Part shown: positions 1 through 5,992 of the stretch, piece after piece
Position numbering within the stretch: position 1 is the stretch's first letter
Layout of the letters: the number at the start of each line of letters is the position of its first letter
Assembly: GCA_003567615.1 (NCBI GenBank)
Contig: PWZC01000199.1
Location: 1 to 6,973, forward strand
Source of the DNA: Gemmatimonadota bacterium
Lineage (GTDB): Bacteria > Gemmatimonadota > Gemmatimonadetes > Longimicrobiales > Gaopeijiaceae
Direction of reading: 5' to 3'
Length of the DNA: 6,973 nucleotides
Position numbers and translations under genes: made by a program
The notes under the pieces: model-generated
Told to the model about the DNA's origin: nothing
The model's database searches: none
What the model saw: only the letters and a program-made list of their open reading frames with translations

Positions 1-3000
1 CCGATTTCATTCTCCGAGGCACCCTGGAAAACCGGGGTCTTGGCTTCAAAGCCCAGGACGTGGGCGGCCCAGCCAAGGTGGGTCTCCAGCACCTGCCCCA
101 CGTTCATCCGGGAGGGGACCCCCAATGGGTTCAACACGATGTCCACCGAGGATCCGTCGGGCAGGAAGGGCATATCCTCTTCCGGCGCGATCCGAGCGAT
201 GATTCCCTTGTTCCCGTGGCGACCGGCCATCTTGTCGCCCACGGCGATCTTCCGCTTCTCGGCGATGTACACCTTCACCAACTGAACCACCCCAGGGGGG
301 AGCTCATCGGGCTGGAAGACCTTGTCGATCTGCTCCTCGGTGCGGGACCGGACACTCTCGATCCGGTTCTGCGCCTCATCCACCAGCCGGCGGATCCGCT
401 CCGACACTTCCCTGTTCTCCACCTTGAGGGTGGCCAGATCGGCGTCGCGGGGATTGAACGTGTTCAGCTCGGCCTTGCCAAGCTTGGTGCCTTCCGCGAA
501 GAGGGGCTCCACCGTTCCGCGCTTGAGGCAGAGAGCCACGGTCTGGAGATGGAGCAACTCCTTCAGTTCCTCATCCCGCGCTTCGCTGATGCGCTGGATC
601 TCGTCCCGCTCCCACTGCCGAAGCTCACCGATCCGGGCCCCGTGCTCCTTTTCCAGGAGCGGGTCGTCGATGCGGCGACTGAACACCTTCACATCGATGA
701 CATCACCGCTCATCCCAGGAGGAATCCGGAGCGATGAGTCCTTCACATCCTTCGCCTTCTCACCGAAGATGGCGGTGAGCAGTTTCTCCTCGGGAGAGAG
801 CTCCGTCTCTCCCTTCGGAGTGATCTTCCCGGCGAGGATGTCGCCGGCCTTCACCCGCGCACCGATGCGGACGATCCCGCGCTCATCCAGGTCGGTGAGG
901 GCATCCTCGGCCACGTTGGGGATCTCGCGGGTGATCTCCTCCATCCCCCGCTTGGTGTCCCGAACGTGAAGCTCCAGCTCCTGGATGTGGATGGAGGTGA
1001 GCACATCGTCCTTCACCAGACGTTCGGACAGGACGATGGCGTCCTCGAAGTTGTACCCGAACCAGGGCATGAAGGCCACCACCAGGTTCCGGCCGAGGGC
1101 CAGCTCACCATGATCGGTGGACGGGCCGTCCGCCAGAATTTCGCCGGCATCGACCTGCTGCCCCTTCCGGACCAGCGGGCGCTGGTTGATGGCCGTGTCC
1201 TGATTGGTCCGCCAGAACTTCTTCAAGCGGTAGCGATCGAACTGGGCCAGCTTTGCCAGGGGCTGATCCGCTTCCTTCACCTGCACCGCACCCGTGTCCA
1301 CGACGATCTCGTCGGCGGTGACCCGCACCACTTCTCCGCCCCGCTTCGCCGTGATGACCGCACCTGAGTCCCGAGCCACCTTCGCCTCGAGCCCGGTGCC
1401 CACCTGTGGGGCATCGGTGAAGAGCAGCGGAACAGCCTGGCGCTGCATGTTGGAGCCCATGAGGGCCCGGTTCGCGTCATCGTGCTCCAGGAATGGGATC
1501 AGCGCGGCGGCGACCGATACGAGCTGGTCGGTGGCCACGTCCATGTAGTCGATCCGTTCCGGCGCCAGGAGGGGGAAGTCGCCCCGCTCCCGACAGAGAA
1601 TGAACTCGTTGACGAAGCTGCCGTCCGGGTGAAGGGGGGCGTTGGCCTGGGCGATTCGGGCCTCTTCCTCTTCGTTGGCCGACAGCCACTCGATCTCATC
1701 GGTGACCTTGCCGTCCACCACCTTCCGATACGGCGTCTCGATGAACCCGAGCTCGTTGACCTGCGAGTTGGTGGTCAGGGACGAGATGAGGCCGATGTTC
1801 GGTCCTTCGGGGGTCTCCACCGGGCAGAGGCGCCCGTAGTGGGAGTAGTGGACGTCACGAACCTCGAAGCCGGCCCGCTCCCGGGACAGTCCGCCCGGCC
1901 CCAGCGCCGAGACCCGGCGCTTGTGGGTCATCTCCCCCAGTGGGTTGGTCTGGTCCATGAACTGGGAAAGCTGCGACGAACCGAAGAAGGCCTGGATCAC
2001 GGCGGACACGGTCCGGGCATTCACCAGGTCGTCAATGGAGATCTTTTCCGGATCGGTGTTGATGGACATGCGCTCACGCACCAGGCGCGCCATCCGCGAG
2101 AGACCCACCGAAAGCTGATTGGCGATGAGCTCGCCCACCGTCCGGACCCGACGATTCCCCAGGTGATCGATGTCGTCGGTGAACCCGCGCCCCTCACTGA
2201 GTTCGATGAGGTAGCGCAAAATGGCGACGAAGTCGTCCCGGGTCAGGACCGTGGTGGCACGAGTCACATCCAGCCCCAGGCGCTGGTTGATCTTATAACG
2301 ACCGACCCGGCCCAGGTCATACCGTTTCGGATTGAAGAACACCCGCTCCAGCGCCTCCCGGGCCGTCTCCACGTTGGGAGCCTCGCCCGGCCGGAGGAGT
2401 GAGTAGATGGCGTACAGCGCCTCCTCCTCCGAAGAGGTCGGATCCTTGGCGATGGTCCGCTTCACGATGGGGCTCTGTCCGCGCTCGGACGGGCCCGTGG
2501 AGCGGTAGACCGAAATCACCGTCGCCTCGGCCCTCTGCAGACGCTTCAGCACATCCAGGTTGAGCTCGGTGCCGTGGTCCACCAGGATCTCCCCGGTCTC
2601 CCCGTCCACCACCTCCCGGGCCAGAACCAGACCCTCCAATTCGGACCCCACCTGGAGATGTGACTCCTGGAGGGTCACCTCGTCCACGCCGAAGAAAAGC
2701 CCGTAGATGTCGGCATCGGTCCCGAACCCGAAGGCCCGGAGGAGCGCCGTGGCGGGGAATTTCTTCTTCTTGTCGATGTGAACGTAGCAAATGTCGTTGA
2801 TGTCGATGGTGAACTCGACCCAAGACCCCCGGAACGGAATGATCCGGGCGCTGTTCAGCCTCGATCCGTTGGGGTGCGTGTTCTCTTCGAACACGACCCC
2901 AGGAGAACGGTGAAGCTGACTGACCACCACCCGCTCGGCACCATTGATGATGAACGTGCCGAGTTCGGTGAGGAGCGGGAGATCCCCGAGATAGACTTCC

Positions 3001-3368
3001 TTCTCGATGATGTCCTTGGGCCGCCGCTCACCCTCTTCCAGCTCTTCCCAGACGATGAGTCGCAGCGTCGCTTTCAGCGGCGACGCGAACGTCATGTCGC
3101 GCTCAATGCACTCCTCCACCGAGTACTTGGGATCGCCGAGCTCGGCGGACACGTACTCCAGGGTGAAGTTGTCGTTGACGTCGGAGATGGGAAAGATCTC
3201 TCCGAAGACCCGATCCAGACTGAAATCCCACTGTTGCTCCGGATCTTCTTGTTGCTCGATCAGCTTCTCGAAGGAGCGGAGCTGAACGTCGAGCAGGTTT
3301 GGCATCGGCATCACCGGGTGGAGCTTGGCGAAGTCCATCACCGGCCGAGACGTATTCCGAAGTTCCAA
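1..3368 (-). CDS. rpoB: RNA polymerase beta subunit (3' end outside the window)
   Basis: Beta subunit of bacterial RNA polymerase, forming one side of the active-site cleft with beta'. About 1122 codons are present and the frame is open throughout. From the TTG start, visible landmarks are the N-terminal block MPMPNLLDVQLRSF, SQLHRSPGV near residue 150, the lobe motif DDIDHLGNRR, the rifampicin cluster SSQLSQFMDQTNPLGEM at 464-480 followed by THKRRVSALGPGG, then TPEGPNIGLI, and GDKMAGRHGNKG with the two active-site lysines at about 1046 and 1054. Between residues about 899 and 1020 lies a charged, helical insertion after the flap, comparable to that of E. coli and absent from the short Bacillus form. 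The window ends in TPVFQGASENEI, so I estimate 150-200 C-terminal residues are missing. The start is TTG at 3368, with AAGGGGG six bases upstream. ATG at 3338 is the alternative, but it has no clear ribosome-binding site and would shorten the usual N-terminal extension. The function is certain; the start is probable. Confidence 0.97.
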   Translation of the reverse strand, partial: MELRNTSRPVMDFAKLHPVMPMPNLLDVQLRSFEKLIEQQEDPEQQWDFSLDRVFGEIFPISDVNDNFTLEYVSAELGDPKYSVEECIERDMTFASPLKATLRLIVWEELEEGERRPKDIIEKEVYLGDLPLLTELGTFIINGAERVVVSQLHRSPGVVFEENTHPNGSRLNSARIIPFRGSWVEFTIDINDICYVHIDKKKKFPATALLRAFGFGTDADIYGLFFGVDEVTLQESHLQVGSELEGLVLAREVVDGETGEILVDHGTELNLDVLKRLQRAEATVISVYRSTGPSERGQSPIVKRTIAKDPTSSEEEALYAIYSLLRPGEAPNVETAREALERVFFNPKRYDLGRVGRYKINQRLGLDVTRATTVLTRDDFVAILRYLIELSEGRGFTDDIDHLGNRRVRTVGELIANQLSVGLSRMARLVRERMSINTDPEKISIDDLVNARTVSAVIQAFFGSSQLSQFMDQTNPLGEMTHKRRVSALGPGGLSRERAGFEVRDVHYSHYGRLCPVETPEGPNIGLISSLTTNSQVNELGFIETPYRKVVDGKVTDEIEWLSANEEEEARIAQANAPLHPDGSFVNEFILCRERGDFPLLAPERIDYMDVATDQLVSVAAALIPFLEHDDANRALMGSNMQRQAVPLLFTDAPQVGTGLEAKVARDSGAVITAKRGGEVVRVTADEIVVDTGAVQVKEADQPLAKLAQFDRYRLKKFWRTNQDTAINQRPLVRKGQQVDAGEILADGPSTDHGELALGRNLVVAFMPWFGYNFEDAIVLSERLVKDDVLTSIHIQELELHVRDTKRGMEEITREIPNVAEDALTDLDERGIVRIGARVKAGDILAGKITPKGETELSPEEKLLTAIFGEKAKDVKDSSLRIPPGMSGDVIDVKVFSRRIDDPLLEKEHGARIGELRQWERDEIQRISEARDEELKELLHLQTVALCLKRGTVEPLFAEGTKLGKAELNTFNPRDADLATLKVENREVSERIRRLVDEAQNRIESVRSRTEEQIDKVFQPDELPPGVVQLVKVYIAEKRKIAVGDKMAGRHGNKGIIARIAPEEDMPFLPDGSSVDIVLNPLGVPSRMNVGQVLETHLGWAAHVLGFEAKTPVFQGASENEI

Positions 3369-3374
3369 CTGGGA

Positions 3375-3381
3375 CCCCCTT
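3375..3381 (-). promoter_or_regulatory. Ribosome-binding site of rpoB, supporting a TTG start
   Basis: The minus strand reads AAGGGGG, then six bases, then TTG at 3368-3366. No comparable purine run stands before the in-frame ATG at 3338 or the GTG just ahead of it. With TTG as start the protein begins MELRNTSRPVMDFAKLHPV, giving about the same N-terminal extension before the conserved core as other beta subunits. This is inference from spacing; a protein N-terminus would settle it. Confidence 0.6.
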
Positions 3382-3387
3382 GAAGGA

Positions 3388-3407
3388 CCGGATCGGGGAA
3401 GATCCGG
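3388..3407 (-). promoter_or_regulatory. Hairpin just upstream of the rpoB ribosome-binding site
   Basis: A perfect 7-bp inverted repeat, CCGGATC and GATCCGG, with a six-base loop. It ends six bases before the AAGGGGG ribosome-binding site of rpoB, close enough to influence ribosome access. There is no U-run after it, so it is not an intrinsic terminator. Its function is unknown. Confidence 0.5.
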
Positions 3408-3439
3408 AGAGGTGAAACACAAAAGCGGGCAAGCGCTGA

Positions 3440-3471
3440 GATCCCCGGCGCTCAAAGAGGCGCCGGGGATC
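3440..3471 (-). promoter_or_regulatory. Strong 12-13 bp hairpin in the rplL-rpoB spacer (attenuator or processing site candidate)
   Basis: A perfect 12-bp inverted repeat, GATCCCCGGCGC and GCGCCGGGGATC, with an eight-base loop. In minus-strand RNA a G-U pair (3472 with 3439) extends it to 13 bp. About 14 bases after the stem comes UUUU (3424-3421), preceded by a small 4-bp stem (3434-3437 with 3424-3427). The U-run is too far from the main stem for a standard terminator. E. coli has both an attenuator and an RNase III cut between rplL and rpoB, so either role is plausible here by position. The hairpin is seen; the role is inferred. Confidence 0.7.
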
Positions 3472-3499
3472 CGCACAGGCCCAGTTCATCGACCCGGGA

Positions 3500-3544
3500 C
3501 GACGGGCCGGCCGCTACTGAGGTCAGACCTCGGCCGACCCGTCG
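3500..3544 (-). promoter_or_regulatory. Long composite hairpin downstream of rplL
   Basis: The arms 3500-3513 and 3531-3544 pair over 14 positions in minus-strand RNA: seven Watson-Crick pairs, one G-U, then six more. A 4-bp top stem (3520-3523 with 3527-3530) sits above a bulge at 3514-3519. On the plus strand the G-U position is a C-A mismatch, so the continuous fold is specific to the transcribed strand. It begins about 50 nt after the rplL stop. It could protect the rplL end of the transcript, be cut by a double-strand RNase, or pause polymerase. There is no terminator-like U-run. Confidence 0.65.
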
Positions 3545-3594
3545 CTGCAACCCCCGGAGCTATTTGACACCGGGGATGAGGTGACGTTCCCGGA

Positions 3595-3969
3595 TTACTT
3601 CAGCTCGACGGAAGCACCCTGATCCTCGAGCTTGGCCTTGATCTGCTCGGCCTCATCCTTGGTCGCTGCCTCCTTGACCGTGGACGGTGCGCTGTCCACC
3701 AGCTCCTTGGCCTCCTTAAGGCCCAGGCTGGTGACCTCCCGGATCACCTTGATGACCTGGATCTTCTTCCCACCCACCGCGGTCAGGACAACGTCGAACT
3801 CGTCCTTCTCCTCGGCGACGGCTTCGGCGCCAGGGGCGGCGGCAGCCGGCGCAGCGGCGGCCACGGCGGTGACGTTGAACTTCTCCTTGAACGCGTCAAC
3901 AAACTCGGCGAGCTCCAGAACCGTCATGTTCCCGATGGTCTCGAGCAGTTCTTCCTGCTTGGTAGCCAT
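3595..3969 (-). CDS. rplL: Large-subunit ribosomal protein bL12 (L7/L12)
   Basis: Multicopy stalk protein of the 50S subunit, recruiting EF-Tu, EF-G, IF2 and release factors and stimulating their GTP hydrolysis. It has 124 residues, the usual length. Residues 1-32 form the helical dimerisation and L10-binding domain. Residues 33-53 are an Ala/Pro hinge. Residues 54-124 are the globular factor-binding domain, with the conserved GGKKIQVIKVIRE and GLKEAKELVDSAPSTVKE stretches (83-100). The ATG at 3969 has AAGGAG nine bases upstream. The gene lies 131 nt after rplJ with its own well-formed ribosome-binding site, consistent with L7/L12 being made in excess over L10 through independent initiation (known in E. 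coli, inferred here). A 226-nt structured spacer follows before rpoB. Confidence 0.98.
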   Translation of the reverse strand: MATKQEELLETIGNMTVLELAEFVDAFKEKFNVTAVAAAAPAAAAPGAEAVAEEKDEFDVVLTAVGGKKIQVIKVIREVTSLGLKEAKELVDSAPSTVKEAATKDEAEQIKAKLEDQGASVELK

Positions 3970-3990
3970 TACCAGTGTCTCCTTGATGAT

Positions 3991-4007
3991 CCCGGACTCA
4001 AACCGGG
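3991..4007 (-). promoter_or_regulatory. Small hairpin upstream of the rplL ribosome-binding site
   Basis: A 5-bp inverted repeat, CCCGG and CCGGG, with a seven-base loop. It lies six bases upstream of the AAGGAG of rplL (3984-3979) and leaves that site free. It is short and GC-rich and may be chance, but its placement would suit a translation-tuning element. Confidence 0.3.
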
Positions 4008-4024
4008 GAGTTGGGCTTGCTCAC

Positions 4025-4075
4025 CTTCCCGCGAACCTGCGTCCGACCGACGACCGGCCCCCGGACTCGCGGAAG
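4025..4075 (-). promoter_or_regulatory. Extended hairpin in the rplJ-rplL spacer
   Basis: The outer arms 4025-4034 and 4067-4075 form nine base pairs with one single-base bulge. Next to them, 4041-4045 (GTCCG) pairs with 4062-4066 (CGGAC), leaving a six-base one-sided bulge at 4035-4040 and a 16-base loop. The element occupies the middle of the 131-nt gap between the L10 stop and the L7/L12 start. E. coli L10-L7/L12 mRNA is also structured, but I see no homology to it. Plausible roles are mRNA stability or setting the L7/L12 to L10 ratio. Confidence 0.5.
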
Positions 4076-4100
4076 GAACGACTGGGGCATCCGTTTCGGA

Positions 4101-4634
4101 TTACCCCTCTTCCGCCTTCTTCTCGCGAAGGGCGTCCAGAAGTCCTGCTGTCTCCTGCAGCTTCGCTTGCAGCACTCCGGCCAGGTTCGCCATGGGCGCT
4201 TCCAGCGCCCCGGCCAACTGCGCCAGGAGTTCATCGCGGGAGGGCAGGGTGGCGAGGCGCTTGAACTGCCCCTCGCCCAGCAACTGCTGATCCAGGATCC
4301 CCACCTTGAAGGCAGGGCGATCGCCGTGCTGCTTGGCGAACTCGGTCAGCGCCTTGGCCGGTCCAACCGGCCCCTCCCCGGCCAGAATCACGGCCGTGGG
4401 TCCCTTCAGATGCTCCGAAAGATCCGGCAGATCCATTTCGGACGACTCGAGCGCCCGCTTCAGGAGCCGGTTCTTGACCACCAGGTAATCCGCACCCGAC
4501 TCATGGAGCCGATCCCGGAGTACGGTGATGGACTTCACATCCAGACCGCTGAAGTCCGTCAGGTACAGGACGGGGGCCTCATTCAACCGGGTCCGGAAAT
4601 CGGCGACGAAGGACTCCTTGTCAGCGCGCTTCAT
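4101..4634 (-). CDS. rplJ: Large-subunit ribosomal protein uL10
   Basis: L10 is the base of the L7/L12 stalk: its N-terminal domain sits on 23S rRNA beside L11 and its C-terminal helix carries L7/L12 dimers. The protein has 177 residues, normal length. It begins MKRADKESFVADFRTRL; the conserved rRNA-contact stretch YLVVKNRLLKRAL lies at about 50-62, HLKGPTAVIL at about 76-84, and the alanine/leucine-rich stalk helix runs from about 148 to the end. The start is ATG at 4634, with GGAGG five bases upstream inside the end of rplA. A GTG at 4637 would sit only two bases from that site and is less likely. The ATG shares one base with the rplA stop (TGATG), so translation is probably coupled. There is no room for the separate L10-binding leader known upstream of rplJ in E. 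coli and Bacillus. Confidence 0.97.
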   Translation of the reverse strand: MKRADKESFVADFRTRLNEAPVLYLTDFSGLDVKSITVLRDRLHESGADYLVVKNRLLKRALESSEMDLPDLSEHLKGPTAVILAGEGPVGPAKALTEFAKQHGDRPAFKVGILDQQLLGEGQFKRLATLPSRDELLAQLAGALEAPMANLAGVLQAKLQETAGLLDALREKKAEEG

Positions 4635-5335
4635 CACAGCCTCCGGCGATAGAGGGTGGGCTCTACGGCGACTCCGGGCCCCATGGTGCTGGAGACGGTG
4701 ACGCTCTGGACATACCCACCCTTGGCTGCGGCGGGACGGGCGCGGATGATGGAGTCCATGAACGCGCCGAGGTTCTCTTCGAGCTTCTCGAGGTCGAAGG
4801 AGACCTTTCCGATGGGCGCATGGACGTTCCCGGTCTTGTCGACCCGGAACTCGATCTTACCGGCCTTGATCTCGGAAACAGCCCGGCCCACATCCATGGT
4901 GACCGTCCCGGCCTTCGGTGTGGGCATGAGCCCGCGAGGACCGAGGATGCGTCCCAGCGGACCGACCTTCCCCATCTGGTCCGGCGAGGCCACCACAACG
5001 TCGAAGTCGAGCCACCCCTCCTGGATCTGCTGGACGTACTCGGTCCCGACGTAGTCGGCCCCTGCCTCTTCGGCCTGCTTGGCCTTCTCTCCCTCGGCGA
5101 TCACCAGGACCCGCTGGGTCTTTCCGGTACCGTGGGGAAGCACCACTGTGCCCCGGACGATCTGGTCGGCCTTCCGCGGATCGACGGAAAGCCTCGTGGC
5201 TACTTCCACGGACTCGTCGAACCGGGCGAAGGAAAGCTCCTTCACCAATTCCAGCGCCTCACCGGGCTGGAACCGGACGCCCACCGGGACCTTCTCCCGG
5301 GCGTCACGATATTTTTTTCCCTGTCTGGGCATCAT
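4634..5335 (-). CDS. rplA: Large-subunit ribosomal protein uL1
   Basis: L1 forms the mobile stalk at the ribosomal E site and helps move deacylated tRNA out. In several bacteria it also represses its own mRNA. The protein has 233 residues from ATG at 5335, normal for the family. The N-terminus MMPRQGKKYR matches the usual MPKRGKKYR, so the true start is the first or second of the two adjacent ATG codons (5335 or 5332). The loop GPRGLMPTPKAG is at 132-143, FRVDKTGNVHAPIGKVSF follows, and the rRNA-contact SSTMGPG is at 215-221. In-frame upstream starts (TTG at 5392, ATG at 5356) would add non-conserved residues. No well-spaced ribosome-binding site precedes the chosen start; GGAGG lies 21 bases away, beside a hairpin. 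Codons 6-8 contain a run of seven A. The stop overlaps the rplJ start. Confidence 0.96.
   Translation of the reverse strand: MMPRQGKKYRDAREKVPVGVRFQPGEALELVKELSFARFDESVEVATRLSVDPRKADQIVRGTVVLPHGTGKTQRVLVIAEGEKAKQAEEAGADYVGTEYVQQIQEGWLDFDVVVASPDQMGKVGPLGRILGPRGLMPTPKAGTVTMDVGRAVSEIKAGKIEFRVDKTGNVHAPIGKVSFDLEKLEENLGAFMDSIIRARPAAAKGGYVQSVTVSSTMGPGVAVEPTLYRRRL
4640..4644 (-). promoter_or_regulatory. Ribosome-binding site of rplJ inside the end of rplA
   Basis: GGAGG on the minus strand falls in the last codons of rplA, with five bases before the rplJ ATG at 4634. It favours that ATG over the adjacent GTG at 4637. It also allows both fresh initiation and re-initiation by ribosomes ending rplA. 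Confidence 0.7.
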
Positions 5336-5360
5336 TGAAGAACCGTCGTGTGTCATCCTC

Positions 5361-5387
5361 CCACCCGTGGCGGTTCGCAGCGGGTGG
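5361..5387 (-). promoter_or_regulatory. Hairpin beside the GGAGG upstream of rplA
   Basis: A perfect 7-bp inverted repeat, CCACCCG and CGGGTGG, with a 13-base loop that holds a minor 3-bp stem. Its 3' arm in the mRNA runs directly into GAGG, so the only purine-rich ribosome-binding sequence before rplA (GGTGGGAGG) is partly inside the stem. This suits a control point for L1 translation, but neither protein binding nor conservation can be judged from one sequence. Confidence 0.5.
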
Positions 5388-5423
5388 TTCAACGGACGCC
5401 GGCCTCACCTGGACCGGACAAAG

Positions 5424-5458
5424 GTGCCCGCCTCCCCACACGTGGGGCCGGCGGGCAC
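5424..5458 (-). promoter_or_regulatory. Strong two-tier hairpin just after rplK
   Basis: Nine base pairs (GTGCCCGCC with GGCGGGCAC) are topped, across a small 1 by 2 internal loop, by five more (CCCCA with TGGGG) and a four-base loop. It starts 15 nt after the rplK stop. In the mRNA only CUUUG follows the stem, too short a U-run for a normal intrinsic terminator. It may be a partial attenuator, a 3'-end stabiliser for the nusG-rplK part of the message, or part of an L1-responsive leader for rplA. The stem is certain; the role is open. Confidence 0.7.
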
Positions 5459-5473
5459 AGGGGGTGGGACCGG

Positions 5474-5899
5474 TCAGTCGGCGACCTGGATCCCCATGCT
5501 CCGGGCGGTTCCGGCGATCATGCGGATCGCAGCGTCCACATCCCGGGCGTTGAGGTCGTTCATCTTCACCTCGGCGATCTCCTTCAACTGATCGCGCGTC
5601 ACCGTGGCCACCTTGGTCCGGTTCGGAACGGACGACCCCTTGTCGAGGCCCGCCGCCTTCTTGAGAAGGACGGGCGCCGGGGGCGTCTTGGTGATGAAGG
5701 TGAAGGACCGGTCGGCGAAGACCGTGATCTCCACAGGGATCGTGGTCCCGGCCTGCTGCTGCGTCCTGGCGTTGAACTGCTTGCAGAACTCCATGATGTT
5801 CACGCCGTGTGCGCCGAGCGCCGGACCTACCGGCGGGGCCGGGTTGGCCTGACCGCCGGTCACGTGCAGCTTGATGAATCCCGTCACCTTCTTCGCCAT
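5474..5899 (-). CDS. rplK: Large-subunit ribosomal protein uL11
   Basis: L11 binds the GTPase-associated region of 23S rRNA, together with L10 and L7/L12, and is part of the thiostrepton site. It is also needed for RelA activation in bacteria that have RelA. The protein has 141 residues, the standard length. The N-terminal domain carries the proline-rich GGQANPAPPVGPALGAHG (about 15-32) contacted by thiostrepton. The C-terminal rRNA-binding domain follows from about 73, with the closing motif MIAGTARSMGI at about 127-137. The N-terminus MAKKVTGFIKL is typical, and its lysines are usual PrmA methylation targets. ATG at 5899 has a modest GAGG nine bases upstream. The gene lies 93 nt downstream of nusG, the usual order. 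Confidence 0.98.
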   Translation of the reverse strand: MAKKVTGFIKLHVTGGQANPAPPVGPALGAHGVNIMEFCKQFNARTQQQAGTTIPVEITVFADRSFTFITKTPPAPVLLKKAAGLDKGSSVPNRTKVATVTRDQLKEIAEVKMNDLNARDVDAAIRMIAGTARSMGIQVAD

Positions 5900-5914
5900 C
5901 GCTCACATCCTCGT

Positions 5915-5928
5915 GCGCCTCTGGGCGC
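5915..5928 (-). promoter_or_regulatory. Small hairpin upstream of rplK
   Basis: GCGCC and GGCGC pair over five bases around a four-base loop, ending a few bases ahead of the GAGG of rplK. In E. coli the L1 repressor site lies at this same place, upstream of rplK. I cannot see an L1 recognition motif here, so only the position argues for a role. The rest of the 93-nt nusG-rplK gap shows no convincing promoter or terminator. Confidence 0.3.
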
Positions 5929-5992
5929 GACATGGTTTCGTTCTGGAAAACCCGGATCCCGCGGTCGGCCCCGAGGGGCGGCAGCGGTTGGG

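Noticed and set aside
60..2402. Long plus-strand open frames opposite rpoB (for example 60-737 and 1482-2402)
   Set aside because: They are antisense shadows of a GC-rich conserved gene: the rpoB frame is continuous with all landmark motifs, and the plus-strand translations resemble no family I know and lack ribosome-binding sites.
3564..3569. TTGACA on the plus strand, resembling a -35 box
   Set aside because: No -10-like sequence lies about 17 bases downstream, and it would drive transcription antisense to rplL.
3552..3575. 6-bp repeat CCCCGG/CCGGGG after rplL
   Set aside because: The 12-base loop and short stem make it weak next to the neighbouring long hairpin; it is not separable from chance.
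4011..5338. Plus-strand open frames opposite rplJ and rplA (4011-4652, 4820-5338)
   Set aside because: They lie wholly opposite recognisable ribosomal protein genes and their translations are low-complexity mirror reading, so I treat them as shadows.
5336..5392. Extended L1 starts at TTG 5392 or ATG 5356
   Set aside because: Added residues are not conserved, while MPRQGKKYR at 5332 matches the family start. ATG 5356 touches GGAGG with no spacing. Kept as an open question in the findings.
5968..5979. Short GC palindrome GCCCCGAGGGGC just after nusG
   Set aside because: Only four real pairs with a four-base loop and no U-run; expected by chance in GC-rich DNA.
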